From: Mariprofundaceae bacterium
Lineage (GTDB): Bacteria; Pseudomonadota; Zetaproteobacteria; Mariprofundales; Mariprofundaceae
Reading direction: 5' to 3'
Assembly (NCBI GenBank): GCA_030950965.1
Contig: JAUZQP010000186.1
Location: forward strand, 1 to 6,011
Length of the DNA: 6,011 nucleotides
Of this stretch, positions 1 through 5,063 are shown one piece after another. The notes beneath the pieces are model-generated. The model had not been told where the DNA came from, ran no database searches, and saw nothing but the letters and a program-made list of their open reading frames with translations. The translations under genes were made by a program, and so were the position numbers. How positions within the stretch are numbered: position 1 is the first letter of the stretch; the number at the start of each line of letters is the position of its first letter.

Positions 1-125
1 AACGGGCCTAAGATACCGTCCGATGTTTAGAACCAAGCTAGATAAGGGCACTAATCTGACCCACAGACTCAAAGCCTAAGGCTTGTCGCAGCATCACCTT
101 ATCTATTGTTGATTTCCGTACTAAA
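1..125. other. No recognisable gene; left flank of IS30 remnant
   Basis: I see no start codon with a ribosome binding site, no tRNA or rRNA pattern and no family I can name. On the - strand, roughly 1-116 reads as a short frame interrupted by two stops, which could be the debris of another gene or could be chance. The stretch adjoins the transposase remnant, so it may hold the outer, non-coding end of that insertion sequence, but I could not identify a terminal repeat. Confidence 0.4.
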
Positions 126-441
126 AACCAACTGGGTGAAAGATACAATGACTTTGCCTTGTTATCTTTAGTTCGGAAAACGGGGGCAGGATTTCACCTT
201 GTTGTTTTTCAAGGCTTGGATTTGAAAAATAATAACAAGACAAAAGCCTCCCCGTTACAAACAACCTGATAACAAGGCTTGCATGCGACACAAAGAGAAG
301 CCTAAAACCGTCAAGCTCAACGATGACATCAAGGCATTGATCACTATGCACTTGAAGCAAGATTGGAGCCCCTAACAGGTGGCAGGGCGATTTAAAAAAG
401 GCGGTGTGATCAGTCTTTATCATGAGATGATGTACGACTTT
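126..441 (+). pseudogene. Decayed IS30-family transposase fragment
   Basis: This is the broken N-terminal half of an IS30-family transposase, the DDE recombinase of that insertion-sequence family. Two pieces in different frames resemble the family. Near 126-164, the peptide QLGERYNDFALL resembles the QLT-x-ERYxIYALL opening. From about 217 to 441, a second frame gives RYKQPDNKACMRHKEKP, then KLNDDIKALI, LKQDWSP, a stop, QVAGRFKKGG and SLYHEMMYDF. The latter matches the family's WSPEQIAGRLK and SHETIY segments. The in-frame stop is TAA at 373-375 and there is another near 229-231; a frameshift lies between the two pieces. Homology stops at about 441, before the catalytic DDE domain, so the 3' end is deleted. 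It cannot encode a working transposase. The family call rests on remembered motifs; the second segment is convincing, the first only suggestive. Confidence 0.7.
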
Positions 442-586
442 AGAGCCACTTGCAAAAAGTGCCAACTACTTTTTGGGGGATCTAAATGATGCCCTATTTA
501 TAGCTTGAAATGATGATTAATCGTAAAACCTTGACGAAGGTCGGTTAAGATGAAAAAATGTAAGCAACAATATCCAAGGAGTTTTT
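442..586. other. Intergenic leader of fmdB-like gene with AT-rich hairpin
   Basis: This stretch runs from the IS30 breakpoint to the FmdB-like start. It holds a 7-bp A/T-rich stem at 454-460 and 468-474 (AAAAAGT / ACTTTTT, 7-nt loop), too weak in G+C to call a terminator. An AAGGAG ribosome binding site lies at 576-581. A TTGACG hexamer at 531-536 could be a -35 box, but no good -10 lies 16-18 nt downstream, so the promoter of the next gene is not assigned. Confidence 0.4.
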
Positions 587-799
587 ATGCCAATTTTTGA
601 ATACCAATGCCGCGCTTGTGAACAGCGTTTTGAAACACTGGTACGTCATGGCGAACAACCGCAATGCCCCGAGTGCCATGGCGACCAGTTAGAGAAACTA
701 TTGTCAGCTCCCACCATCGGCTCAGGATTACCCGATACCGCCTGCGGTAATGCACCTTCGCCGATGTGTGGCGGCGGTGGTTGCGGCGGGTGTCAGTAA
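587..799 (+). CDS. FmdB-family zinc-ribbon protein
   Basis: This 70-residue protein belongs to the FmdB/Zn-ribbon_8 family of small putative regulatory proteins. Residues 1-42 form the typical domain: MPIFEYQCRACEQRFE, a CxxC knuckle at C8/C11, a second at C27/C30, and the KLLSAP segment that usually closes the domain. The four cysteines are expected to bind one zinc ion. The tail (residues 43-70) is rich in Gly and Cys, with C53, C61, C66 and C69, a common but variable feature of the family whose role is not established. FmdB was named from a gene near the methylotroph formamidase; no specific target is known for most members, so I assign no process. The start is well supported by AAGGAG at 576-581, 5 nt before the ATG. 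The gene stands alone: the upstream sequence is transposase debris and the downstream gap contains a repeat. It is complete and of normal length. Confidence 0.92.
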   Translation: MPIFEYQCRACEQRFETLVRHGEQPQCPECHGDQLEKLLSAPTIGSGLPDTACGNAPSPMCGGGGCGGCQ

Positions 800-873
800 T
801 TCCGGCTACTTAGTCCCTTGCTTGGGCTCACTACCCTGAATTATTCATGCTAGATTGGCACGCGATATTAGCC
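800..873. other. Short spacer before nested repeat
   Basis: The 74 nt between the FmdB-like stop and the nested repeat contain no coding frame with a ribosome binding site, no terminator-like hairpin followed by a T run, and no promoter pair I would defend. Confidence 0.3.
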
Positions 874-971
874 TTCCCTTTTAAAATGGGACAAAATAAC
901 ACGTCATTCTCGCGAAGGCGGGAATGACGGACTTCTTGAGTGTTTCAAAGGTGTCCCACCTTAAAAGGGAA
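874..971. repeat. Nested inverted repeat (MITE-like) with REP core
   Basis: The outer arms are 874-892 and 953-971. The first reads TTCCCTTTTAAAATGGGAC and the reverse complement of the second reads TTCCCTTTTAAGGTGGGAC, so 17 of 19 positions match. They enclose a shorter palindrome at 902-929 and a spacer without a coding frame. The size (98 bp), the paired ends and the lack of genes fit a miniature, non-autonomous mobile element or a compound REP unit. I found no clear target-site duplication; only CC is shared by the flanks. It lies just upstream of the DUF6172 start and could affect that gene's transcription, either as a hairpin in the leader or by displacing the native promoter. This is inference. 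Confidence 0.75.
902..929. repeat. REP-like palindrome
   Basis: The arms are CGTCATTCTCGC (902-913) and GCGGGAATGACG (918-929) around a GAAG loop; 11 of 12 positions pair and the twelfth is a G-T wobble. The GTCATTCCCGC...GCGGGAATGAC arm is a widespread proteobacterial intergenic palindrome, here with a single C-to-T change in the left arm. It can form a stable hairpin on either strand, but no T run follows, so I do not call it an intrinsic terminator. Confidence 0.85.
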
Positions 972-997
972 CCCCGATATTATTTTATAGGAATAAC

Positions 998-1282
998 ATG
1001 AAAAAAACATTTACATTAACCCACCCCAAAACCAAAGCAGCCAGACTTGCAGATGCAGTGCGCTGTGATGTTAAACGATACCTCAAAAGGGAATGCAAAA
1101 AGGAGTTGCCTAAAGGTTTTGATCAGTGGCAGTTTGATTGCAAATTTGGTCCTACTGCCGAAGAGTCAATCGTGGTCGATGTAGCAGAGCTTGGCAAATG
1201 CATCAGCTCTGCCGAAGAGCAACAGTTAAGCTCATTTTATATGGAAATTGTGGCAAAACCAGGGAGCGACCCGAAAAAGTAA
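998..1282 (+). CDS. DUF6172 family protein, function unknown
   Basis: This is a small 94-residue soluble protein that I recognise as a member of DUF6172, a conserved family with no established function. The opening MKKTFTLTHPKTKAARLADAVR and the central block GFDQWQFDCKFGPTAEESIVVDVAEL, followed by LSSFYMEIVAKPG, match my memory of the family, and the length is typical. It has no signal peptide or membrane segment; the N-terminal third is rich in Lys and Arg (KRYLKRECKKELPKG), which could suit binding of nucleic acid or an acidic partner, though that is only a guess. Three cysteines (in RCDVK, RECKK and DCKFG) show no metal-site spacing. The start is chosen because the family begins MKKTF; the ribosome binding site is weak (TAGGAA at 988-993). 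The nested repeat ends only 26 nt upstream of the ATG. The next gene converges on it. Confidence 0.85.
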   Translation: MKKTFTLTHPKTKAARLADAVRCDVKRYLKRECKKELPKGFDQWQFDCKFGPTAEESIVVDVAELGKCISSAEEQQLSSFYMEIVAKPGSDPKK

Positions 1283-1341
1283 ACCGACCTAACGATAATG
1301 AACAAGTAGCAAGAGTTGGTGCTCAAAGGGCTGCATCATAG

Positions 1342-1356
1342 CCTGAGTTATTCAGG
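1342..1356. terminator. Weak hairpin between convergent genes
   Basis: CCTGA (1342-1346) and TCAGG (1352-1356) form a 5-bp stem with a 5-nt loop between the convergent DUF6172 and AAA-ATPase genes. It overlaps the last codons of the latter. There is no T run on either side, so a role as an intrinsic terminator is doubtful. The 69 nt between the two genes hold nothing else recognisable. Confidence 0.25.
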
Positions 1357-2902
1357 ATAGAGAGCGAACATCAAAACCGACGATGTTGCGTTCGTTGCTG
1401 TTGAAGCTTACGCCGATTAAGTAGATGTCACCCTGACCCATATATTTTTCGGCGTAGCCCTTCGCTTCGATTTGGGCTATGGCACTGCTATCGCCTTCCA
1501 TTTCCACCACCTTGAATTCGATGATGAAGATGCGTTTGCCAAATTTTACCGTCATATCGATGCGCCCCTGACTGGTGGTATCTTCGGCGATAACATCCAA
1601 ACCGAGGGCGACAAAATAGCAGTAAACGATGGAGCAGTAATAACCTTCGTAGCGTGCTAGCTGGTTGTTGCGATACCAATCGTGTGGAATCGAGGCGAAA
1701 AAGCTATGGAAGATAGCGCGCAGCTCGTGTGGCTCACCCGATTCTAGGCAGCGATACAATGCGAGGCTGTTTTTTTGCCGTATTGCGCTGCGATTCACTA
1801 AATAGTTGAGGATGTTTTTATGCAGCGAATGCCATACTTCGTAGTTGGGTGTTTTGAGCTTGTACACCCAATCTCCAGCAATCTGCTGCTTGCTCTCAAT
1901 GGTCAAATAGCCCGTTTGGAAGAGCAACGGCTCGACCTCGATGTAACCCACATCAAAGCTGCTGAGCAGGTTATTGTCCGCCTCAATGGTATTCAGGTCG
2001 GGGATGTAATAGTGATGCTGTTGCAACATGCGAATAAGAAACGATGGACTGCCCGTTTCAAACCAATAATTGCGGAATTGGCGTTCTTTGAGGTACAGCA
2101 GTACGTCAAAAGGATTATACACGGGCTCGCCGTCAAAATTGTAACCGTTGTACCAGCGGCGAACCTCATTCATATCCACGCCGTTAAGCCACGCAGCGAA
2201 AGTGTGCCGCAGTTCGGCATCGGTATAGCCGCATAGGCTGGCAAATCGTGGTGAGAGGGTGATGTCCTCAAGGTTGTTGAGTCCACTAAACAGCGAAACC
2301 TTGGAGAACTTACTCACCCCCGTTAGCAAGGCAAAACGAATGTAGCGATCCGAATCTTTGATGACCGAATAAAAGCCCTTCAAGCCCTCGCGCACGGCAA
2401 TGGCTGTGTCATCGCGCCCCGCCACCAAATTATCCAAAATAGGTTTGTCGTATTCGTCAACCAGCAGCACAACTGATGCGTTAAACTTTTGGTGTAGCGC
2501 CAGAATAAGTTGTCTAAACTGCAAGTTGGCAGGCTCATGTTCATGTAGTGTAACCGCATATTGTATGGCGTGCTCACGCAGTTGAGCCTGGAGGGTTATT
2601 TCTAACAATTCGCGACTATCCACGATACCACCGCCGAAACTGATGTGAATCACAGGGTATGACGTTGACCAGTCCCAGTGTGGTTCGATAGCCAGCCCTT
2701 GAAACAGTTCGCGCTGACCTGCAAAAAGCGAGGCTAGCGTGCTCACCAATAATGACTTACCAAAACGGCGAGGGCGAGAAATAAAGTAGTATTGTCCACC
2801 CTCGACCAGTTGTTGAATCAATGCTGTTTTATCAACATAGCAACAGCCTTCCCCCACCATTTTTTCAAATGTTTGAATGCCAACAGGTAATTTTTTACGC
2901 AT
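1352..2902 (-). CDS. AAA-ATPase-like protein with C-terminal PD-(D/E)XK nuclease domain
   Basis: The 516-residue product has the architecture of the AAA-ATPase_like (PF09820) plus PD-(D/E)XK nuclease (PF08011) family, often found in many copies in one genome and of unknown cellular role. The N-terminal part starts with the typical LPVGIQTFEKM and YVDKTALIQ. The P-loop is the family form RPRRFGKS (residues 43-50, K49 and S50) and Walker B is VVLLVDEYDKPIL (D149, E150). LLTGVSKFSKVSLFSGLNNLEDITL is the conserved segment that follows. The C-terminal nuclease core is RIDMTVKFGKRIFIIEFKV, with D449 and the E462-x-K464 pair, then Q477 and Y483 in QIEAKGYAEKY. All key residues are intact, so it is probably an active ATPase and possibly a nuclease, although nuclease activity is not proven for the family. 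The start is supported by GGGAG at 2909-2913. Some databases label such proteins as esterases by propagated error. It is a separate unit from the gcv operon, split off by a foldback element. Confidence 0.9.
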   Translation of the reverse strand: MRKKLPVGIQTFEKMVGEGCCYVDKTALIQQLVEGGQYYFISRPRRFGKSLLVSTLASLFAGQRELFQGLAIEPHWDWSTSYPVIHISFGGGIVDSRELLEITLQAQLREHAIQYAVTLHEHEPANLQFRQLILALHQKFNASVVLLVDEYDKPILDNLVAGRDDTAIAVREGLKGFYSVIKDSDRYIRFALLTGVSKFSKVSLFSGLNNLEDITLSPRFASLCGYTDAELRHTFAAWLNGVDMNEVRRWYNGYNFDGEPVYNPFDVLLYLKERQFRNYWFETGSPSFLIRMLQQHHYYIPDLNTIEADNNLLSSFDVGYIEVEPLLFQTGYLTIESKQQIAGDWVYKLKTPNYEVWHSLHKNILNYLVNRSAIRQKNSLALYRCLESGEPHELRAIFHSFFASIPHDWYRNNQLARYEGYYCSIVYCYFVALGLDVIAEDTTSQGRIDMTVKFGKRIFIIEFKVVEMEGDSSAIAQIEAKGYAEKYMGQGDIYLIGVSFNSNERNIVGFDVRSLS

Positions 2903-2965
2903 TTGATTCTCCCATTGTATAAGTCGCAGCCCTTATCCCGAGCGATGGAATATCTTTGCACGGAG

Positions 2966-2983
2966 CAAAACAACACGTCATTC
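2966..2983. repeat. Partial copy of REP flank
   Basis: CAAAACAACACGTCATTC here matches 892-909, which includes the left end of the REP-like palindrome, at 17 of 18 positions. The match stops where the palindrome would continue, so this looks like a truncated copy of the same repeat family, lying upstream of the AAA-ATPase gene. No matching right arm follows. Confidence 0.5.
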
Positions 2984-2994
2984 AGGCGATGTTA

Positions 2995-3153
2995 GGTAAC
3001 TCGCAAGAAATAACCCACCAAACTAGCTTGTCTTTTTGCCCAGCATCGGCGTTGCAAAAAAAGCTTACATAGCAAGCTATGCTTTGCTTTTTGCGCCTTA
3101 ATGCCGAACAAAAATCCTACGCAATTTTGGTAGGTTATTTATTGCGAGTTACC
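2995..3153. mobile_element. Foldback MITE-like element with TTA flanks
   Basis: The ends are near-perfect terminal inverted repeats of about 28 bp: GGTAACTCGCAA at 2995 onward and its complement ending at 3153, continuing through AAATAACC and ACCAAA with only two mismatches (G/T and C/T). The interior also folds back imperfectly, down to a central CATAG-CAAG-CTATG hairpin at 3068-3081, so nearly the whole 159 bp can form one long hairpin. It has no coding capacity. Direct TTA triplets flank it (2992-2994 and 3154-3156), consistent with a 3-bp target duplication. The right TTA is the complement of the TAA stop of the DJ-1-like gene. I infer a non-autonomous element mobilised by a transposase encoded elsewhere; the transposase family is not identified. 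Confidence 0.75.
3056..3092 (-). terminator. Possible terminator hairpin inside the foldback element
   Basis: Read on the - strand, AAAAAGC, CATAG, loop CTTG, CTATG and GCTTTTTTT form an interrupted stem ending in a run of seven T. It lies about 60-100 nt after the stop of the DJ-1-like gene, at the end of the gcv operon, so the element may supply the operon's terminator. The stem is A/T-rich with an internal loop, so strength is uncertain; the whole element may instead act as one large hairpin. Confidence 0.4.
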
Positions 3154-3714
3154 TTAACTGTACACAATCTCCGCTTTCACTTGCTCGGCTACATGCTCGC
3201 CACACAACTTCGCCACCAAACGCAGGGCAAAGGGAATCGCAGTGCCTGGGCCGCGACTGGTGATGAGAAAGTCATCTTCGACTACGGCATCATCCACATA
3301 CACAGCGTTAGGAGCCAAAGCTTGCAAATCATCACCTGTTGAGGGGTAGGAGGTGACGCGATGGTCTTCGATGATGCCAAAAGCCGCTAGAGCCAAGGGG
3401 GCAGCGCAAATTGCTGCGAGGGTCTTGCGTTGTTTGCGCAAACGCAGGGTGATCGTTTTTACACAGGCGTTATCACGCAATAAAAAGGCATTGGGTAACC
3501 CGCCCGGCAATACCAGCATATCCCATATTTCATTTTGTGCATCTTCAATCGCCGCATCGGGCATGATAGTAATGCCCGAACGTCCTGTGACTGCTGCACC
3601 ATCAAGGCTTGCCATGCACACGCGCACGCCAGCGCGACGCAACACATCAACAACCGCAATCATTTCAATTTCTTCCACACCTTCCGTAAAAGGCAGTAAA
3701 ACATTTTTAGCCAT
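3154..3714 (-). CDS. DJ-1/YajL/PfpI-superfamily protein
   Basis: The 186-residue protein is a DJ-1/YajL-type member of the class I glutamine amidotransferase-like superfamily. These proteins are oxidative-stress-linked chaperones or repair enzymes; deglycase and glyoxalase activities have been reported for relatives and are debated. The diagnostic residues are present: E17 in GVEEIEMI, the nucleophile-elbow C103 in LAAICAAP (equivalent to human DJ-1 C106), VLPGG near 68-72, and SRGPGT at 153-158. The C-terminal VAEQVKAEIVYS resembles the DJ-1 end VAAQVKAPLV, so the protein is complete. It is cytosolic, with no signal peptide. The start ATG follows AGGGGAT at 3725-3730; this Shine-Dalgarno overlaps the stop codon of the upstream gene, and the intergenic gap is 15 nt, so translation is probably coupled. 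The stop codon TAA abuts the foldback element and forms its flanking triplet. Whether it is the true yajL ortholog or a paralog cannot be settled here. Confidence 0.92.
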   Translation of the reverse strand: MAKNVLLPFTEGVEEIEMIAVVDVLRRAGVRVCMASLDGAAVTGRSGITIMPDAAIEDAQNEIWDMLVLPGGLPNAFLLRDNACVKTITLRLRKQRKTLAAICAAPLALAAFGIIEDHRVTSYPSTGDDLQALAPNAVYVDDAVVEDDFLITSRGPGTAIPFALRLVAKLCGEHVAEQVKAEIVYS

Positions 3715-3729
3715 GGTTAGTAAATCCCC

Positions 3730-4656
3730 TTATTCCCATTCACCACCGACAGCAGCCCAACGCAGAGCTTGCATAGAACGCGTAATACGTGCCCGTTCAT
3801 CACTGCTGCCATCACCGTTATGTAGCGCAATAAATTGCGCCTGAATCACATCTGCTGTCATCGCATCTTTAGCATAAGGCGCGCACCCTAAATCTGCCAA
3901 AGATGATGCGCTCACATCGTCACTTTGTTGTAATAACAGACGTTTTTGACGGTCTGCATACAGTTCTGGTTCGCCTTCCGCACCCATAAATACCATCGAA
4001 CGCGCCTGCCCCAAATGCTGGTTGGCCGTCACCATGCGTTCAACATAGGGCGTATGAAACACCCCATTCAACTGCCCCGCGCAATGCAGGGGATTGAGCA
4101 AACGTGCCACACTGTTGGCAAAGGTGCGTACACCCAGCCGTTGACGCAAGCCATAAATATACATCATCGGCGGACAAAGGTCTGCTAAATCGCAATAGAC
4201 GATGCGCTGTGATTCTACCACCTCTGCTGCTTCTGCCACCGAATACGCTCGCTGCACGCCGACGGCTTGTAAACACTGCCATGCACTGCTGCGCTCTGCG
4301 ATGTGCTCAACACCATGCACCACCATCGGCACACCCTGACGTGCTAACTGCACGGCTGCCAACAGATGCGCCGGCACGGCTCGGCGTTTGCCTGCATAAC
4401 AGGGAAGATCCACCCAACCGTTACGCTGCGACTGTTGATGGTAGCCGCTCACATAGTCCTGCGCAGCTAGCACAAAGCCTGCCAATTCCTCGGCGGTTTC
4501 GCCCTTCATGCGCTCGGCAATAAGGAACGCGCCCAACTGCATGGGGTCGGCATCGTCAGCCAGCAGACTGCGCCACACGGTGCGCGCTTCGTCCAAAGAC
4601 AAATCCTGCGCACCATGTTTGCCTCGCGCTACACGGGCAATCAGCGAAGCTATCAT
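3730..4656 (-). CDS. TrpD2/YbiB-like glycosyltransferase-fold protein
   Basis: The 308-residue protein resembles TrpD2 (E. coli YbiB), a relative of anthranilate phosphoribosyltransferase (TrpD) and nucleoside phosphorylases. The N-terminal helical domain (about 1-65) carries RGKHGAQDLSLDEA and LGAFLIAERMKGET, as in the Glyco_trans_3N fold. The second domain begins DLPCYAGKRR (83-92), in place of the GTGGD phosphoribosyl-pyrophosphate loop of true TrpD. MVVHGVEH (111-118), LCPPM and NSVARLLNPL follow. Loss of the GTGGD motif argues against anthranilate phosphoribosyltransferase activity. E. coli YbiB is reported to bind nucleic acid and to be under LexA control; whether that holds here is unknown. 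The ATG lies 3 nt after the gcvH stop, with only a GAGTAAG-like Shine-Dalgarno inside the end of gcvH, which implies translational coupling. Alignment of residues 2-20 with YbiB supports this start. Its position between gcvH and a DJ-1-like gene is notable and unexplained. Confidence 0.85.
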   Translation of the reverse strand: MIASLIARVARGKHGAQDLSLDEARTVWRSLLADDADPMQLGAFLIAERMKGETAEELAGFVLAAQDYVSGYHQQSQRNGWVDLPCYAGKRRAVPAHLLAAVQLARQGVPMVVHGVEHIAERSSAWQCLQAVGVQRAYSVAEAAEVVESQRIVYCDLADLCPPMMYIYGLRQRLGVRTFANSVARLLNPLHCAGQLNGVFHTPYVERMVTANQHLGQARSMVFMGAEGEPELYADRQKRLLLQQSDDVSASSLADLGCAPYAKDAMTADVIQAQFIALHNGDGSSDERARITRSMQALRWAAVGGEWE

Positions 4657-4659
4657 CGC

Positions 4660-5037
4660 TTACTCTTGCAAAAACAGCCCATACGTTTTGGCATCCATCA
4701 GTTCTTGATGTTCATCGCCCACCTCTTTAATGCGCGCAATCCAACCTTTACCGTAAGGGTCTTCGTTGACCTGCTGCGGTGCATCTTCTAGGTCGCTGTT
4801 CACGGCGATAATTTCACCCGATACAGGCGCGTAGATATCAGACACTGCCTTGCTGGATTCAACCACAGCAAATGCTTCACCCGCTGTCACAGTGCGGCCG
4901 ACCTCTGGCAGCTCAACAAACACCACATCGCCAATGGCTTCTTGGGCGTGATCGCTGACACCGAACGCTGCTTCATCGCCATCAATGCGTACCCATTCAT
5001 GGTCTTTGGTATATTTAAGGTTTTCTGGAATAGACAT
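4660..5037 (-). CDS. gcvH: Glycine cleavage system H protein
   Basis: GcvH is the lipoyl carrier of the glycine cleavage system. It takes the aminomethyl group from GcvP (glycine decarboxylase), presents it to GcvT, and is then reoxidised by lipoamide dehydrogenase. At 125 residues it has normal length. It begins with the classic PENLKYTKDHEWVRIDGDEAAFGVSDHAQEAIGDVVFVELPEVG, then has the lipoyl hairpin with the modified lysine K63 in VVESSKAVSDIYAPVSGEI. Most family members have ESVKA at this point, so the ESSKA form is a mild variant. It closes with NEDPYGKGWIARIK and LMDAKTYGLFLQE. The start is firmly supported by AAGGAGA at 5043-5049, 5 nt before the ATG. It follows gcvT by 26 nt on the same strand and precedes the TrpD2-like gene by 3 nt. 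No promoter is visible in the gap, so transcription is expected from upstream of gcvT. Confidence 0.97.
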   Translation of the reverse strand: MSIPENLKYTKDHEWVRIDGDEAAFGVSDHAQEAIGDVVFVELPEVGRTVTAGEAFAVVESSKAVSDIYAPVSGEIIAVNSDLEDAPQQVNEDPYGKGWIARIKEVGDEHQELMDAKTYGLFLQE

Positions 5038-5063
5038 CTGTATCTCCTTGATTGTTTAACGGT

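Noticed and set aside
1..116. Minus-strand peptide frame that looks somewhat protein-like (VMLRQALGFESVGQISALI)
   Set aside because: It is interrupted by two stops, has no start signal and matches no family I can name.
121..465. A 114-codon open frame on the - strand
   Set aside because: It lies antisense to the IS30 remnant, lacks a ribosome binding site and resembles no family; the + strand carries the recognisable peptide motifs.
531..559. Possible sigma-70 promoter for the FmdB-like gene (TTGACG)
   Set aside because: The hexamers 16-18 nt downstream are A-runs without the T...T pattern, and TAAGAT at 546-551 is only 9 nt away.
1820..2236. A 138-codon + strand open frame
   Set aside because: It is a shadow of the AAA-ATPase gene, with no ribosome binding site and no family resemblance.
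2914..2921. TATACAAT on the - strand as a -10 box for the AAA-ATPase gene
   Set aside because: It would start transcription inside or after the GGGAG ribosome binding site, and no -35 box is present 17 nt upstream.
3079..3342. An 87-codon + strand open frame crossing the foldback element
   Set aside because: It joins repeat sequence to the antisense of the DJ-1-like gene and has no ribosome binding site or family motif.
3353..3844. A 163-codon + strand open frame
   Set aside because: It is antisense to the DJ-1-like gene and the end of the TrpD2-like gene, both of which have clear family motifs; it is low-complexity in Ser, Arg and Ala.
3730..4656. Annotation as true anthranilate phosphoribosyltransferase (trpD)
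   Set aside because: The GTGGD phosphoribosyl-pyrophosphate loop is replaced by CYAGKRR and no tryptophan genes are nearby; TrpD2/YbiB is the better match.
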